Positions 1 to 9,743 of a DNA stretch of 37,434 nucleotides are shown piece by piece. The translations under genes and the position numbers were made by a program. The stretch lies in assembly GCA_001574975.1 (NCBI GenBank), contig KQ965841.1, forward strand, positions 9,013 to 46,446, given 5' to 3'. Within the stretch, counting starts at the first letter, position 1. Each line of letters begins with the position of its first letter. Source of the stretch: Gonapodya prolifera JEL478 (taxonomy: Eukaryota > Monoblepharomycota > Monoblepharidomycetes > Monoblepharidales > Gonapodyaceae). The notes beneath the pieces were generated by a model. The model was not told where the DNA came from and did not search any database. It was given only the letters and a program-made list of their open reading frames with translations.

Positions 1-589
1 TAAACTAGGGAACTGTTCCATGCTGTGCCGCCTAAGGTGCCTCGCCTTAACAGCACTGTGCCACACACTCAGCCCCTATCTGTGCTGTGCCACACTCCAC
101 CCCACACAGCCATGTAAATGGCTGTCACCCAGCAGGCTGGGTGACAATTGGCTCACCTGACAGATCCCCGAAATTCACAATTTTCTGTCACCGTTTCCTT
201 GAGGAAATCAATGGTTGTGCAGGGTCACAAATCTGCTGGTGGATTTGAGGCTGCACAATTGTATTCCCACTGCCACATTTTTTGTGAGCTGGAATTTGTG
301 ATAATAAAATGTTGCGCAACCTCTCTAGTGTTGATCGAACACAGAAGACTGCGACAAAAACATAAATTATCGAAAACAAAACGAGGTGCTAGAGAAACCT
401 GGAAGTAGGGAGCAATATATATACTGTTTTAGGGTCGAAGTGTTGGGGATTTGTTCACCATGGACATGACAGCAAAGAAAGTGAATTGGCAATGCAAGAT
501 GTTTGGGTAATAAGCAACTATGTACAACCGTTTTCAAAGTCACGACTCAAGAGGCTAAAATTGTGCCATTAGCGTTTCAAATCAAATCG
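1..589. other. Intergenic, low-complexity, no gene recognised
   Basis: No reading frame here resembles a known protein. The first 120 bases repeat short C/A-rich strings such as CTGTGCCACAC, followed by a perfect palindrome (listed separately). It may be the remnant of a small non-autonomous element, but no paired termini could be defined. Confidence 0.4.
124..145. repeat. Perfect 10-bp inverted repeat with 2-base loop
   Basis: GTCACCCAGC at 124-133 and its exact reverse complement GCTGGGTGAC at 136-145 are separated by AG. It would form a tight hairpin or cruciform. It lies in gene-free sequence near the window start and could be an end or internal stem of a MITE-like remnant; no function is claimed. 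Confidence 0.75.
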
Positions 590-1802
590 TTATTCAAATT
601 CAGCTTTCCCGAATTCCATGCAATAACCTTCCAATTGCTCCTCGAGAATTTTCCTTGCTCGAAGTGCTGTTTGACTGGGATGCACGTTCTGACGCACATG
701 CTCTCGAACGGTGATCGCAGATTTCGACAGGACGTACACCACATCCTTCACAAACCAATGACGCTCACTTCTTTCAATAACATCCATCAAGTCCTTTGTA
801 GTCTGCACGGCGACCTCCACGGCATTTTCAGAGCACTGTTGCTTTGAAGCGTCCCCTCGGACATTAACAACAAGGATAATGCAAAGGAAAATCGTTGAGA
901 GATTGGGAAAGGCGCCACGAACCCAAGCCAGAATTGCTTGGTCATCTACATGGAGAGGAGCGCCAGCATTGCCGCTCGCGGATTGTATCTCTATGTGGAG
1001 AGTCGTAATGCCGCGGAAGCGAGCTGTCGTTCTCCATGACCACCAGAAATTGGCGTGAAAGTTGTTTGCAAGGTGGTATTTTATGCCGAAACGGTGCTTC
1101 CGATTCGAACCACACCCAACTCGGTCAGGTTTGGGAAGGTAGAAAACGCGTAAAAGAGGCTGTCCCGCCAATGTCCGTTAAAAGAAGGTCTCATTGCGGT
1201 TGTGTTTGAAGGTGAGAAGACAAACTGCAGGATGCCGCATGAAACGCACTTGACCAGATTCAATGCCAAGCTTTTGCCAAATGATTGACATGAGCTTGGG
1301 AGGATCTCCGAAAATGTCTCCAGGCGCGGACGTGAAAAGATGCTTCGTTGTGTCATCATCAGGTCAATGGAGACACGGTCCACACACGACGCCCACGCAT
1401 GTTTCCATCTTGCGGTTCCGCTTTCCCGAATACGAGTCGAACAAAAGGATTGTAGATAGCGAATCCCGTCCTTCGGACGCTCATCCAGCGCCAACTCCCC
1501 CATCGCAAGGTGGCGCCCCCTTCCGTACAGTACAATTGTGCAGAGAATCACGATTTCCCCATTTGGACAACCGGGAACGGCATTTCGCGTGACCTCATTC
1601 CAAGAACAAGAGGCGCGTGCCAGGTTTTCGGGGGGAGAAAACGGATGACGCGGTGTAGAACCTCGAGTGGAAGGTCCTTCACGTCGGTACGCTGGTCCAG
1701 CAATCCGGCGGATTCCAGCTCACGAGGACGACCACATAGAGGGTAGCGGTGGAGCGCGACGGAGGAGGAAGCGATGGCAGAGGCCGCGGTACCGCGAGGC
1801 AT
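590..1802 (-). pseudogene. F-box-like domain protein, frameshifted
   Basis: Agaricomycete F-box-like proteins pair an N-terminal F-box (substrate adaptor of SCF ubiquitin ligases) with a leucine-rich C-terminal part. Starting at the ATG at 1802, a frame reads DLPLEVLHRVIRFLPP, a good F-box core. At a run of six G (1630-1635 on +) the reading frame changes, and the expected continuation (ENLARASCSWNEVTRNAV, then TIVLYGRGRHL) is in the next frame, running down to about 1081. A further frame change near 1100-1170 leads to ITTLHIEIQ and FPNLSTIFL, the leucine-rich tail, ending at 590. So one homopolymer frameshift and a second break or unrecognised intron separate the pieces. The ATG is only 32 bases from the left end of the 7.2 kb transposon. 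Pseudogene versus sequencing error at the G-run cannot be decided here. Confidence 0.6.
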
Positions 1803-1833
1803 TTCGCTATCTGAGATTATAGGCGACCGGCTG

Positions 1834-1848
1834 CCGCATCTGGAAACC
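1834..1848 (+). repeat. Left terminal inverted repeat of Plavaka element
   Basis: CCGCATCTGGAAACC, an exact reverse complement of 9054-9068. The adjoining subterminal zone (about 1861-2020) carries several copies of a CGCAGTGAAC / CGCAGTTCAAC motif, as expected for transposase-binding subterminal repeats. Confidence 0.8.
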
Positions 1849-2506
1849 CACAAGCGCCGATAACCGCAGTGAACCGCAGTTAATTGGTTCACCGGGGGTA
1901 CCGTCTGGTCCCCTGAGTGAACCACAATTCTAACGCCACTTCAGCGCAGTTCAACGGGGGTCGTTTCAGGTCAACGGCTTTCAGTGATCCCACTGCACAA
2001 TTGATCGCAGTGAACCTGGCCCACAAGTTCATATCAGTGCTTTTAAATACCACATTGTATTGTTGAAGTCATGTGGAAGACAAATACTGAGCGTACCAAT
2101 ATACTTAAATATATTGGCAGTAATTTGAACAAACGTATTATTCTAACGAGAACAGCACCTCTGCGAGGTCCACGAACTGAAGGCGAAAGAAGAACCTGAA
2201 GAAAACGATACTGAAAAGAGGGAGGTTGTAACGGGGAAAAGTGAACGTGGGAGAAAATACTACTGGTAACGGACACGTATTAAGACACATACCAAAAAGT
2301 CAGTCAACCAAGCTTCCACCTACTCGTTTTCATATGCTCAGACAAACTGGCACGTTCAATGATAAAACCAAATGACGAGTGATTGTGGCTGTAACTCAAA
2401 CGTGGATATCAAGAGAAAAGGTTTCACAAATTCCGAAAAGTTTCAGATCGGACTTCTATCACTTGTGAGTATCCCGAAAACTGACTGCTTGTGAAGTGAT
2501 ACACAC

Positions 2507-4754
2507 CTACTCGTCGTCATCGGGGAGCAACCCTTCCAGTGCATCTTCAACAAGGCGTTCTTCATCCTCTGCGCCAGCTATCCCTATCTGCGCCCTCGCC
2601 AGAGCAGTAACCCGTGAGCACATGTCATCTGAGTTTCCCAGATTATCCGGATCAAGATACCCCTCAAGGAGCCGCTCATAGACGGAGACCCAATGAGAGT
2701 CAGTTAGGTGTTCTGTCCAAGGTTTATCTTGAAGCTTTGTCAGCATTTCCGAGAGGACGTATTTAACCTTTCAAGATTACTTGTGAGCTAAACATTTGAA
2801 CGCCAGTGCATGGTGAGGCGATTCTCACCATTGTCACTGCCCCAACGATCGTCTGAACAGAAAAATTTTCCTTTCCTGATTTTACCTCCTTCAGTTTGCC
2901 CATGTGCTTGTTAATATAAACGAATGCAAGAGTTCTAATCAGGCCTGGATGCTCCAGTCTTTTGCCGTTGCTTGATTTAGTGAATCTTTTGCCACAAAGA
3001 TAGAAAGGCAGTCAAGGGGAAGCTGTTTGGTATTAACACTGAGACTCACTGTCCCTTGTCCAAGAGGTTCTTGATTTTAATAACCCTCACTTGAGGGCTT
3101 CCCAAAAGTTCATAAGGATTATCAGTACGAGAAAGAAGTGCGCGGATATCAGAAAGTAAATTGCGTCGAGTTTGTGCAGCAATGACAAGGAACTGTGATT
3201 TTGGTGTAGTGGAGAGCAACGAAAATTGGCTCGAGGGCCAAAGAGGAAGAGAGCTACGTACTTCGCGAACAAATGCTTGCGGAACATCCACAGGGCCTTC
3301 ATCATTATCGTTGTTCTTCAGAGCAGAAACGGAGACCCTGCACGATGCTGCATATGCCTTTTGGAGAGTGATAATTAAATTCTGTTGTCGGAGCTGCGCC
3401 ACCCCCAGCTTCCTTGAGGGTTTCCCTGAAGGTGCCACAACACTTGGGGCATGGAGATCCGTTCCGGCAATGTACGCCTGAACAATGAATCCAACCTCGT
3501 CGGAATGATTGCTCTGGTACCTTGAAGTACCAATTTGAACAATAACCATTATCAAATATCATGTCAAGCAATCAAGTACAAACACTCACCGCTTCTGCCT
3601 GCCATTTCCACGAGATTTATCCTTTTCAGCAGTGAGATTGGATTCGATTTGGCGGTGTCGGATATCTTCGATGTCTTTCTTGAGCTCCATCTGCGTGCGG
3701 GTGTTTGCATGTGCCTGGGAAGTGGGAATAGCAAGTCACGTTTCAAAAGGACAGATATTGAGGTGCGTTGACGACACTATTCAGCGCCAATCGTTTTTGA
3801 TCTCTCAACTTCTGTAAAAGTTTGCCAGTCGAGTCTATCTTTGTGCTCACACTGAATGAAGGGATGATCAATGATGCAGAACTCAGTGCCAATAAAGATG
3901 CTACTCACGTCTTTGGATTGCTGGGGTCAACGTTCTCATCGTCTTTGTCTGACGTGTCTCTGACAGTATGGGCGGCTTTTCGCCTGGAAACAGAGAGTCG
4001 AAATGTAAAAACACGACACCAAAACAAGAAACCATGCAACAACAAACTTTGCTATCTTGGTTGCTTTCCTTGGAGTGGACGGCACAATGCCTGCACCCAA
4101 GACACTGCGCAACAAAAGTTGGTAATCTTATAACCCAGCAGTTTGTGCGTTTACCATACCCACTTGTCATACTCCTCATCATACCCCTTGGGCAGTCGTT
4201 CAATGTCCAGTCTTTGTGAGAATCTACAGGGTACCTCAATTAGAACGTGGCATAAGGCACCACCAGAAACAGTAACTACTCACCCAGACGTTTTATTTCC
4301 ATGGGAGACAGTCATTGTATGCGCGCTCCTTGACAGACCCTTCGCACCGCGGCTTCCGGGTGTGTTATAGCTGGAGGAATTGTGGTTAGGCAAGTCTGTG
4401 TGAATCCCTTCCGGACCTTGACATGGACACAGCATGAAGGCAAACACATTTGCACACTCACCGTTGAGCTTTGTTAGAACGTGTCATTGTTTCCAATTCA
4501 CCATCGTCTTCGTCCCACATGGCATTCCCCAGGATATCGTCAAACATCATGTCCAGTTCGTGGTCCTTGCCACGGGCTCGCTTCTCACTGTCTTCCCCAT
4601 AGCACTGTGGGTGCTCCTTTGTGTGTCGCTGGTCTTTGCTCCCTGTGGGGGCCGTTCTCGGAGTTTTCAATTTCGGTCGCACCTGGTCTTCAACGTCTGC
4701 ATCGCCATCCGGAGCAGGAAAAGAGGATCGACGAGGAGTATTGACCCTCGACAT
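2507..4754 (-). CDS. Hypothetical multi-exon protein of the Plavaka element
   Basis: Function unknown. From the ATG at 4754 the first exon (to about 4458) is acidic and charged, including DDILGNAMWDEDDGE. Splicing with consensus GT-AG sites then keeps frame into 4370-4284 and an exon ending RLPKGYDEEYDK (about 4223-4166), then one encoding TSDKDDENVDPSNPK (about 3985-3908). A helical exon near 3718-3592 (QMELKKDIEDIRHRQIES) joins in frame to 3520-3049 (VPQAFVREVRSSLPLWPSS). One candidate exon near 3000-2890 reads RLEHPGLIRTLAFVYINKHM, and the last coding stretch is 2746-2507, ending in an acidic tail. The exon between 3900 and 3720 is unresolved. The HPGLI segment and helical layout weakly recall DUF6532 proteins of Agaricomycetes; that is a guess. 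It is divergent from the transposase with only about 126 bp between start codons, suggesting an element-encoded accessory protein. Confidence 0.55.
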
Positions 4755-4880
4755 TGCATTCCTGGCGGGGAAATAGACCCTCTCAGCCGCGATGGGGAGT
4801 TTTTCACTTGATGTTGATTTGTGGAGAATCGGGTAATTTCCAGAAAATGTTGGAAGATTATTCAACCGTTTCGTTTGAAA
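4755..4880. promoter_or_regulatory. Divergent promoter region of the two transposon genes
   Basis: The start codon of the unknown minus-strand gene (4754) and the likely start codon of the transposase (4881) face away from each other across 126 bp. Both transcripts must be driven from this interval or from within the opposite gene. No clear TATA box was assigned. The arrangement implies coordinated expression of the two proteins; this is inferred from geometry only. Confidence 0.4.
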
Positions 4881-7800
4881 ATGCCACCTTGTCCAATCTG
4901 TGACATCCGATGCCAAGACGTTGCCCATCTCCGCCAGCATGAAAGAATACATGATTCTGAAATCCGGGCTGCTCTCCGTATCGGTTCAGTGGATGTGAAC
5001 AATGACTCACCTCCTACCTCTCCTTCACCCCCACCCAAGCCCACATCACCCTTCCTCCACGCCTCTTATGTGGACAATAGAGATTCCTTCAACAACAATT
5101 CTGATTCTGATGTGGAGATGGACAGCGTGATTGATTTTTGTGAGAACAATGGTCTCCAATCTCTGGCCCACTCAATCCGCGGCCATCCGAAGGATCCATT
5201 TGATTCTTTAAAAGAAATCAAAAATCTATCCGGATTTTTGGGGGATGGGCGATACAAAAGGAAGGAAGATCTCCAAGCAGGTGGGCTGAATCTTTTGCAC
5301 CACTGCAGACCGATCCTGTTTCCATCCTTCAAGTGGATTGATTGTGTTACCTGTAGCTATTCCTCTTCCCATAACAGACAAAGATGAAACCATGGATACC
5401 CACAACCCTTATTACCCACTTTCTAAGGACGAAGTCCTCTTGGCTCAATTTGCTGTTGAGCAAGAGATGACAATGGAGAGTGTGAGCTCGTAAATCTCTG
5501 CTTTCAGCGCATGTTTTTCTTAACTTGTCATGCATCTCATCCTCTTTGTATTTTAGCCTCATTTCGTACAGTAAAAAGCTGAACCCTAGTGCCATCATCC
5601 GATTCAATAATGCTCGAAGCGTCTACCGCGCTGTTGATGATGCATTCCCTGGCATTGTGAGTGTGGGAGCATGGAAGTGGTTACCTTTAGCACTGAAAAC
5701 GTTTGCTCCCAGGATTTTGCTACACACTTCATTACACCTCATGACCTTGGAGTGGATCTCAATGTGGAGGCCACTAACTGGGTAAATGAAAACCCACCCT
5801 TGCTTGTCACCAGGAATTGGCTCAGCTGTGCCAAGTACATCTTTGGAAATGTGTTGTTCCGCTTGCACTTTCAACTTCGTCCTGTGACAATTGTTGACTC
5901 TCTCACAAATGAAAGGATTGTAGAAGACTTTTTTACTGCGGACTCAATGTTCCGAATTCAAGTAAGCTACTCCCCCATCTTCTGTTGCTCTGGGCTTATT
6001 CAACTTTGCACAATGAAGGAGGGGCTGCCGCATGGTGCAGTAAATCTTGCTCTTCAGCTCTCGAGTGACGAAACACAGCTGGCTAGCATAGGGCAACAAA
6101 AAGCACATCCCGTTTTGATGGAGACACGTTAGTGCCACCTAACTTTTCAATTGATCTTTCGATTACTGACAAAATTTTGCAACGCAGTGTTAATACCAAA
6201 GTTTCTTCGGAAGAAGCTTTCGCTTAAAACACGCATGATTGTTATGTGGCTTCCAATCATGAGAGCCTCTCCTGAAGTTCGGAAGAAGGCATGGTTTCCT
6301 GACCTCCGACGTCGGGTATTCCATTTTTGTTATCGAAATGGACTTTCAGCGCTAACTGAAGCATGTCAACAGTGAGTATGAGAGCAACTGATTTTTGATA
6401 TTGCGCTCTCACAATGTCTAAACTCAAACTATCAGTGGGACTGTGATGAAGTGCGGGAATGGACATTTGCACACTGTTTTTCCTCTTCCAGTGCGGTTTG
6501 TTGGCGACATTCCAGAACAGTGAGCGATTGGTTTTCAGCCGTTTTCATTCTTGCAAGTGTCAACCATAGTTCCACCAGGTTGAAAGTAACGCTGATCCGT
6601 AGTGGCCCTGCAACTTCACAACCCTCGCCGTGCTGCCATGTTGGTCGAGACAAATTACATCGTGTAGACACTTTTTGCTCAGGTTTTGGACTGAGAACGG
6701 ATGAGGAAGTACAGGAGATTCTTCAAGAAGTAACTGCACTACGTCTGATTGGAGATGAAGTGAAGGCACAACGATTACTGCAGTCCATTAGTCTATGGGG
6801 AGATCCAATGGTACAGTGCACACCCTTTGTTTATTACCGACATAAAAATGTTTGGTACCCTTGTTAGAATGCTTTTTCATCATTAGGGGATCTTGTTTCT
6901 CCTTTCCGTATTCTGGCACCTGACAAGCTTCACGTGTGTCAAATTGAGATCATGGGGTCACATCTGCTCCCCCTTTGCGTGGAAGCCCTAAGGTCAACTT
7001 ATGGGAATGAAGCTGTTGAGAATTTTGACCTCAGGTGGGTTGTCTAGTCCTAAATGTTTTCCTAGGCAGCAGCGTCACTCTTGTTTCTTTCCTCGTTGTC
7101 AAAACAAAAAACACCAATGCAGATATCAATGTCTTCCCCGCCACAGAGTGCTTTTTCATTTTAATCATGGAATCTCATCAGCAACACTTCTTTCGGGACG
7201 AAAATATGAGCACATATTCCGAGTAAGTGCTGACATGCATGCTTATTCTATGCTGGCAAAATGGAGTGTTTGTTTTGATACTTCCAGACACTACCATTCA
7301 TTCTCGAAGAATGGTTTGGAAGTTCGACGCAATCACCAAAACTTTACTTCATGCTGAAAGCTTTAGTTTCATTCATGTCGTTTTACATCAAGATTTCCGC
7401 ATCTGCCATATCAAAGTCTGCACTTGTGTCAGCTTTCAAGGATTTGAAGAACTTTGGGGAACAATGTGAAAACTCTTTCGCAGAAATTTCAAAGGTAAGC
7501 TGCCCCACAGATTAATTGCCCCATTCATCTTATTTATCTTTGCTGTTGTAGACTGGACTTAAGGTCTTAAAAATGCATGCACTTCCAAGATTCATTTCAG
7601 ACGTTCCGGAAAATGGAACATGTGACAACTCAAACACAGAGCAGACGGAGGCTGAGCATAAGACTGTCAAGAGCCTTTATTCTTCAACAAACAAAAAGGG
7701 CCTTGAAGAACAAGCAAGTGTACTTTGTTGCTCCTGTCACATGTTTCTAACTGTGGTTTTACGTCTTCAGCTCTCGGTGAAAATTGTACGCGCTGAGCGG

Positions 7801-8729
7801 TTACGTCATCTCGATCTGTGCATTAAAGCAGCAAATACCCCTTGGCACGTATCTCTTGTCGATCCCAATTTCCTACCATGACTGCCTAATGAAGCACGCC
7901 GAAGCATGAGCTTTGGATCACATCGACGGGATGTGAAATCTTTTGGGGAACTCAAAAACCTTGCGTGCGGCCCAATTTTGGGAAACCTGAAGCTGAGGAC
8001 GAGATCATTCATTGACGAGCATATAGCTGGCAGGAAACTCCGGGTAAACACTGCGGATTTGCCACAACTGGCCTTGGACGATGTGAGTGCGAGACTACAC
8101 TGCCCACTCTTTCCAAGCATTTGTTGGAACGTTGCTTTCTCCAGCTTCGTGCCTTTGAGCATCTTAAAATCGTTGATTTTGATGAGGAGAATCTTCCTGT
8201 TGAAGACTTTGTTCGTTGCTCAGATGATTTTCATGGTTCAAAGCGTTACGATACCGTGCTGTTCCGCCACCTTTTGCTATCCCGTCAGAATCTTCACCTT
8301 ATGGACACGATTGATCCGGATACGGCAGACACTTTGGATGCCAATGCGGATTCAGGCCTTGGGTACTTCGTGGGAGAACTACTACTAATATTTCAGGTCT
8401 TCTACAGTGGCAGCGTTCTCAGTCTTGCTTGTGTCAGAAGGTACCCTGTATCAGCGGGTCCGAATGCTACGGGAGCGTGGGTTCTTTCACCCGATTGGAG
8501 ATCTTGGGAGGGTCTGGAGGTGATACCTGCGTCCAGCATTGTTCGATCTGCGCACCTTGTGCCGGACTTCAAGTGGGGCAAGGACTCCAAACGTGCAGAG
8601 CATTACCGCGCCTATTTCTTATACTATCTTCTTGACTCGGATAGTTTCCGCAGGATACCACCGTGTAACCATGATACCTTCATTGATTCTGGGCGGCGAC
8701 ATTGGAACACACATTTTCCAGAATCTTAA
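4881..8729 (+). CDS. Plavaka-family transposase (interrupted by one in-frame TGA)
   Basis: A DDE-type transposase that would excise and insert the surrounding element. The start at 4881 opens a protein with an N-terminal CPIC...HLRQHERIH zinc finger. Early exons fit 4881-5280, 5357-5489 and from 5557, in phase. Family landmarks follow in order: LPHGAVNLALQLSSDETQLA (first Asp, about 6065), a tract near 6306-6500 ending GDIPEQ, ILAPDKLH (second Asp, about 6916-6933), HGISSATLLSG (about 7168), the helical ILEEWFGSSTQSPKLYFMLK block, NTEQTEAEHKTVK (final Glu, about 7632-7670) and the C-terminal ASSIVRSAHLVPDF (about 8535). These match the order of motifs I know from Plavaka proteins. Oddities are an in-frame TGA at 7879-7881, several very short introns, and a GC-AG intron at 7714-7770. 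The intron structure at 5657-5830 is ambiguous. The element may be inactive because of the TGA. Confidence 0.75.
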
Positions 8730-9053
8730 GTGATACGATTCTGTATTGGTCGTTATAATATATTTTTCCTAATGGGACTTCGGTTTCCAAACTCCGTCCC
8801 CGCCTTCATTTGACATGTCACATATGGATGCCACTGGTATGCCGTGAACAATTTAACTATGTTGAGGAACCTAAATGAATGATGGTAAACTGTAGTGAAC
8901 CAGAGCATGCGCCCGCTGAGCCACCGTTTAAGCAGCTTGAACTAAGCGTTGAAGTGCCAATAACTTGCGGTAAGGGACATTAAACTCCCGCTGGACCAGC
9001 ATTGAACCAATTTTCCACTTAAGTGCGTTGGACTGCGGTGAACGGACTTTGCA

Positions 9054-9068
9054 GGTTTCCAGATGCGG
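9054..9068 (-). repeat. Right terminal inverted repeat of Plavaka element
   Basis: GGTTTCCAGATGCGG, the exact reverse complement of 1834-1848. The 8730-9053 stretch inside it has no gene and holds subterminal motifs (GTAGTGAACC, GCGGTGAACGG, TTGAACCAA) mirrored from the left end. Confidence 0.8.
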
Positions 9069-9743
9069 TCGATGTAAGCAGATATGTATGTTGCGGATTT
9101 TCAGTTGGTCGCCACGAACTCTCCGCCCAAAGCTCTCTCATATGCGACATCAGACCCACGAAATATTGAAGCACCACGAAGTACCTAAGCTGCAGTGTGA
9201 TTAACGACGTTTGAACTCTTTTCGCTCGAAAGGTATTGTCAGAAAGAAACAGAATGAGTAGATAGATGCACAGGCAAGTAGTACAGTATTACAGCATGAA
9301 TAATCCAACAGAAAAATACAGAGATGTCTTGATCTTGCAAGTGGTGGTCGCTGAACGTGGCACAGCCATTGGGGTCACGCGCAAGCTCCTGTCTGTGGCC
9401 AGTCAGAAGTTTCGGTGCGCAGTGAGAGAAGAAAACGGGACCGACGAAGAAGGTGAGTGTCTGCGGAAGCGGCGCAGTGACTTCCGGTGGTGGGGGATTG
9501 GCGTTGTGGCGGTGGAGAGGAGGTGGATGGCAATCGGGTCATCGGATTGCTTGGTGACCAGGACGGAGTTGGACGGCCAAAAGAGGAAGTAAGGCGCAGA
9601 CCTTCATATCTGCTCCACAATAGAAGAGAAGAGACGGTCTCGGACTCTCCAGTGACTGTCCCGCTCATCCCTTTTGTTCAGTTGCATAAGTCCCTACTCG
9701 CCCGAAACCGCCCACTCCACCACATACCCATTCAGCCATATCA
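9069..9743. other. Intergenic, upstream of ankyrin gene
   Basis: No protein signature in any frame. It separates the transposon end from the ankyrin gene start codon at 9744 and presumably contains that gene's promoter and 5' leader. The last 80 bases are C-rich and pyrimidine-rich, common ahead of fungal start codons. Confidence 0.4.

Larger units (their letters stand above)
1834..9068. mobile_element. Plavaka-type DNA transposon, 7.2 kb, two genes
   Basis: The element is defined by a perfect 15-bp terminal inverted repeat (CCGCATCTGGAAACC at 1834-1848; reverse complement at 9054-9068), with weaker inverted similarity continuing inward for about 60 bases (ACCGCAG, CGCA.TTAA and ATTGGTTCA on both sides). 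Short GCAGTGAAC/GTTCACTGC-like motifs recur in both subterminal zones. Inside are two divergent spliced genes, a Plavaka-family transposase on + and an unknown protein on -. Plavaka transposases are a basidiomycete-rich family described alongside the KDZ elements. I found no convincing target-site duplication at the outer edges. Base composition inside is AT-richer than in the host genes at 9.7-13.5 kb. Confidence 0.75.

Noticed and set aside
4755-4952. Upstream in-frame methionines for the unknown minus-strand gene
   Set aside because: They overlap the transposase start and zinc-finger exon on the other strand; the ATG at 4754 avoids the overlap and begins the charged region.
9375-9668. 97-codon Ser/Thr/Pro-rich frame on -
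   Set aside because: Composition is plausible but no homology or splice support; it lies in the probable promoter of the ankyrin gene.
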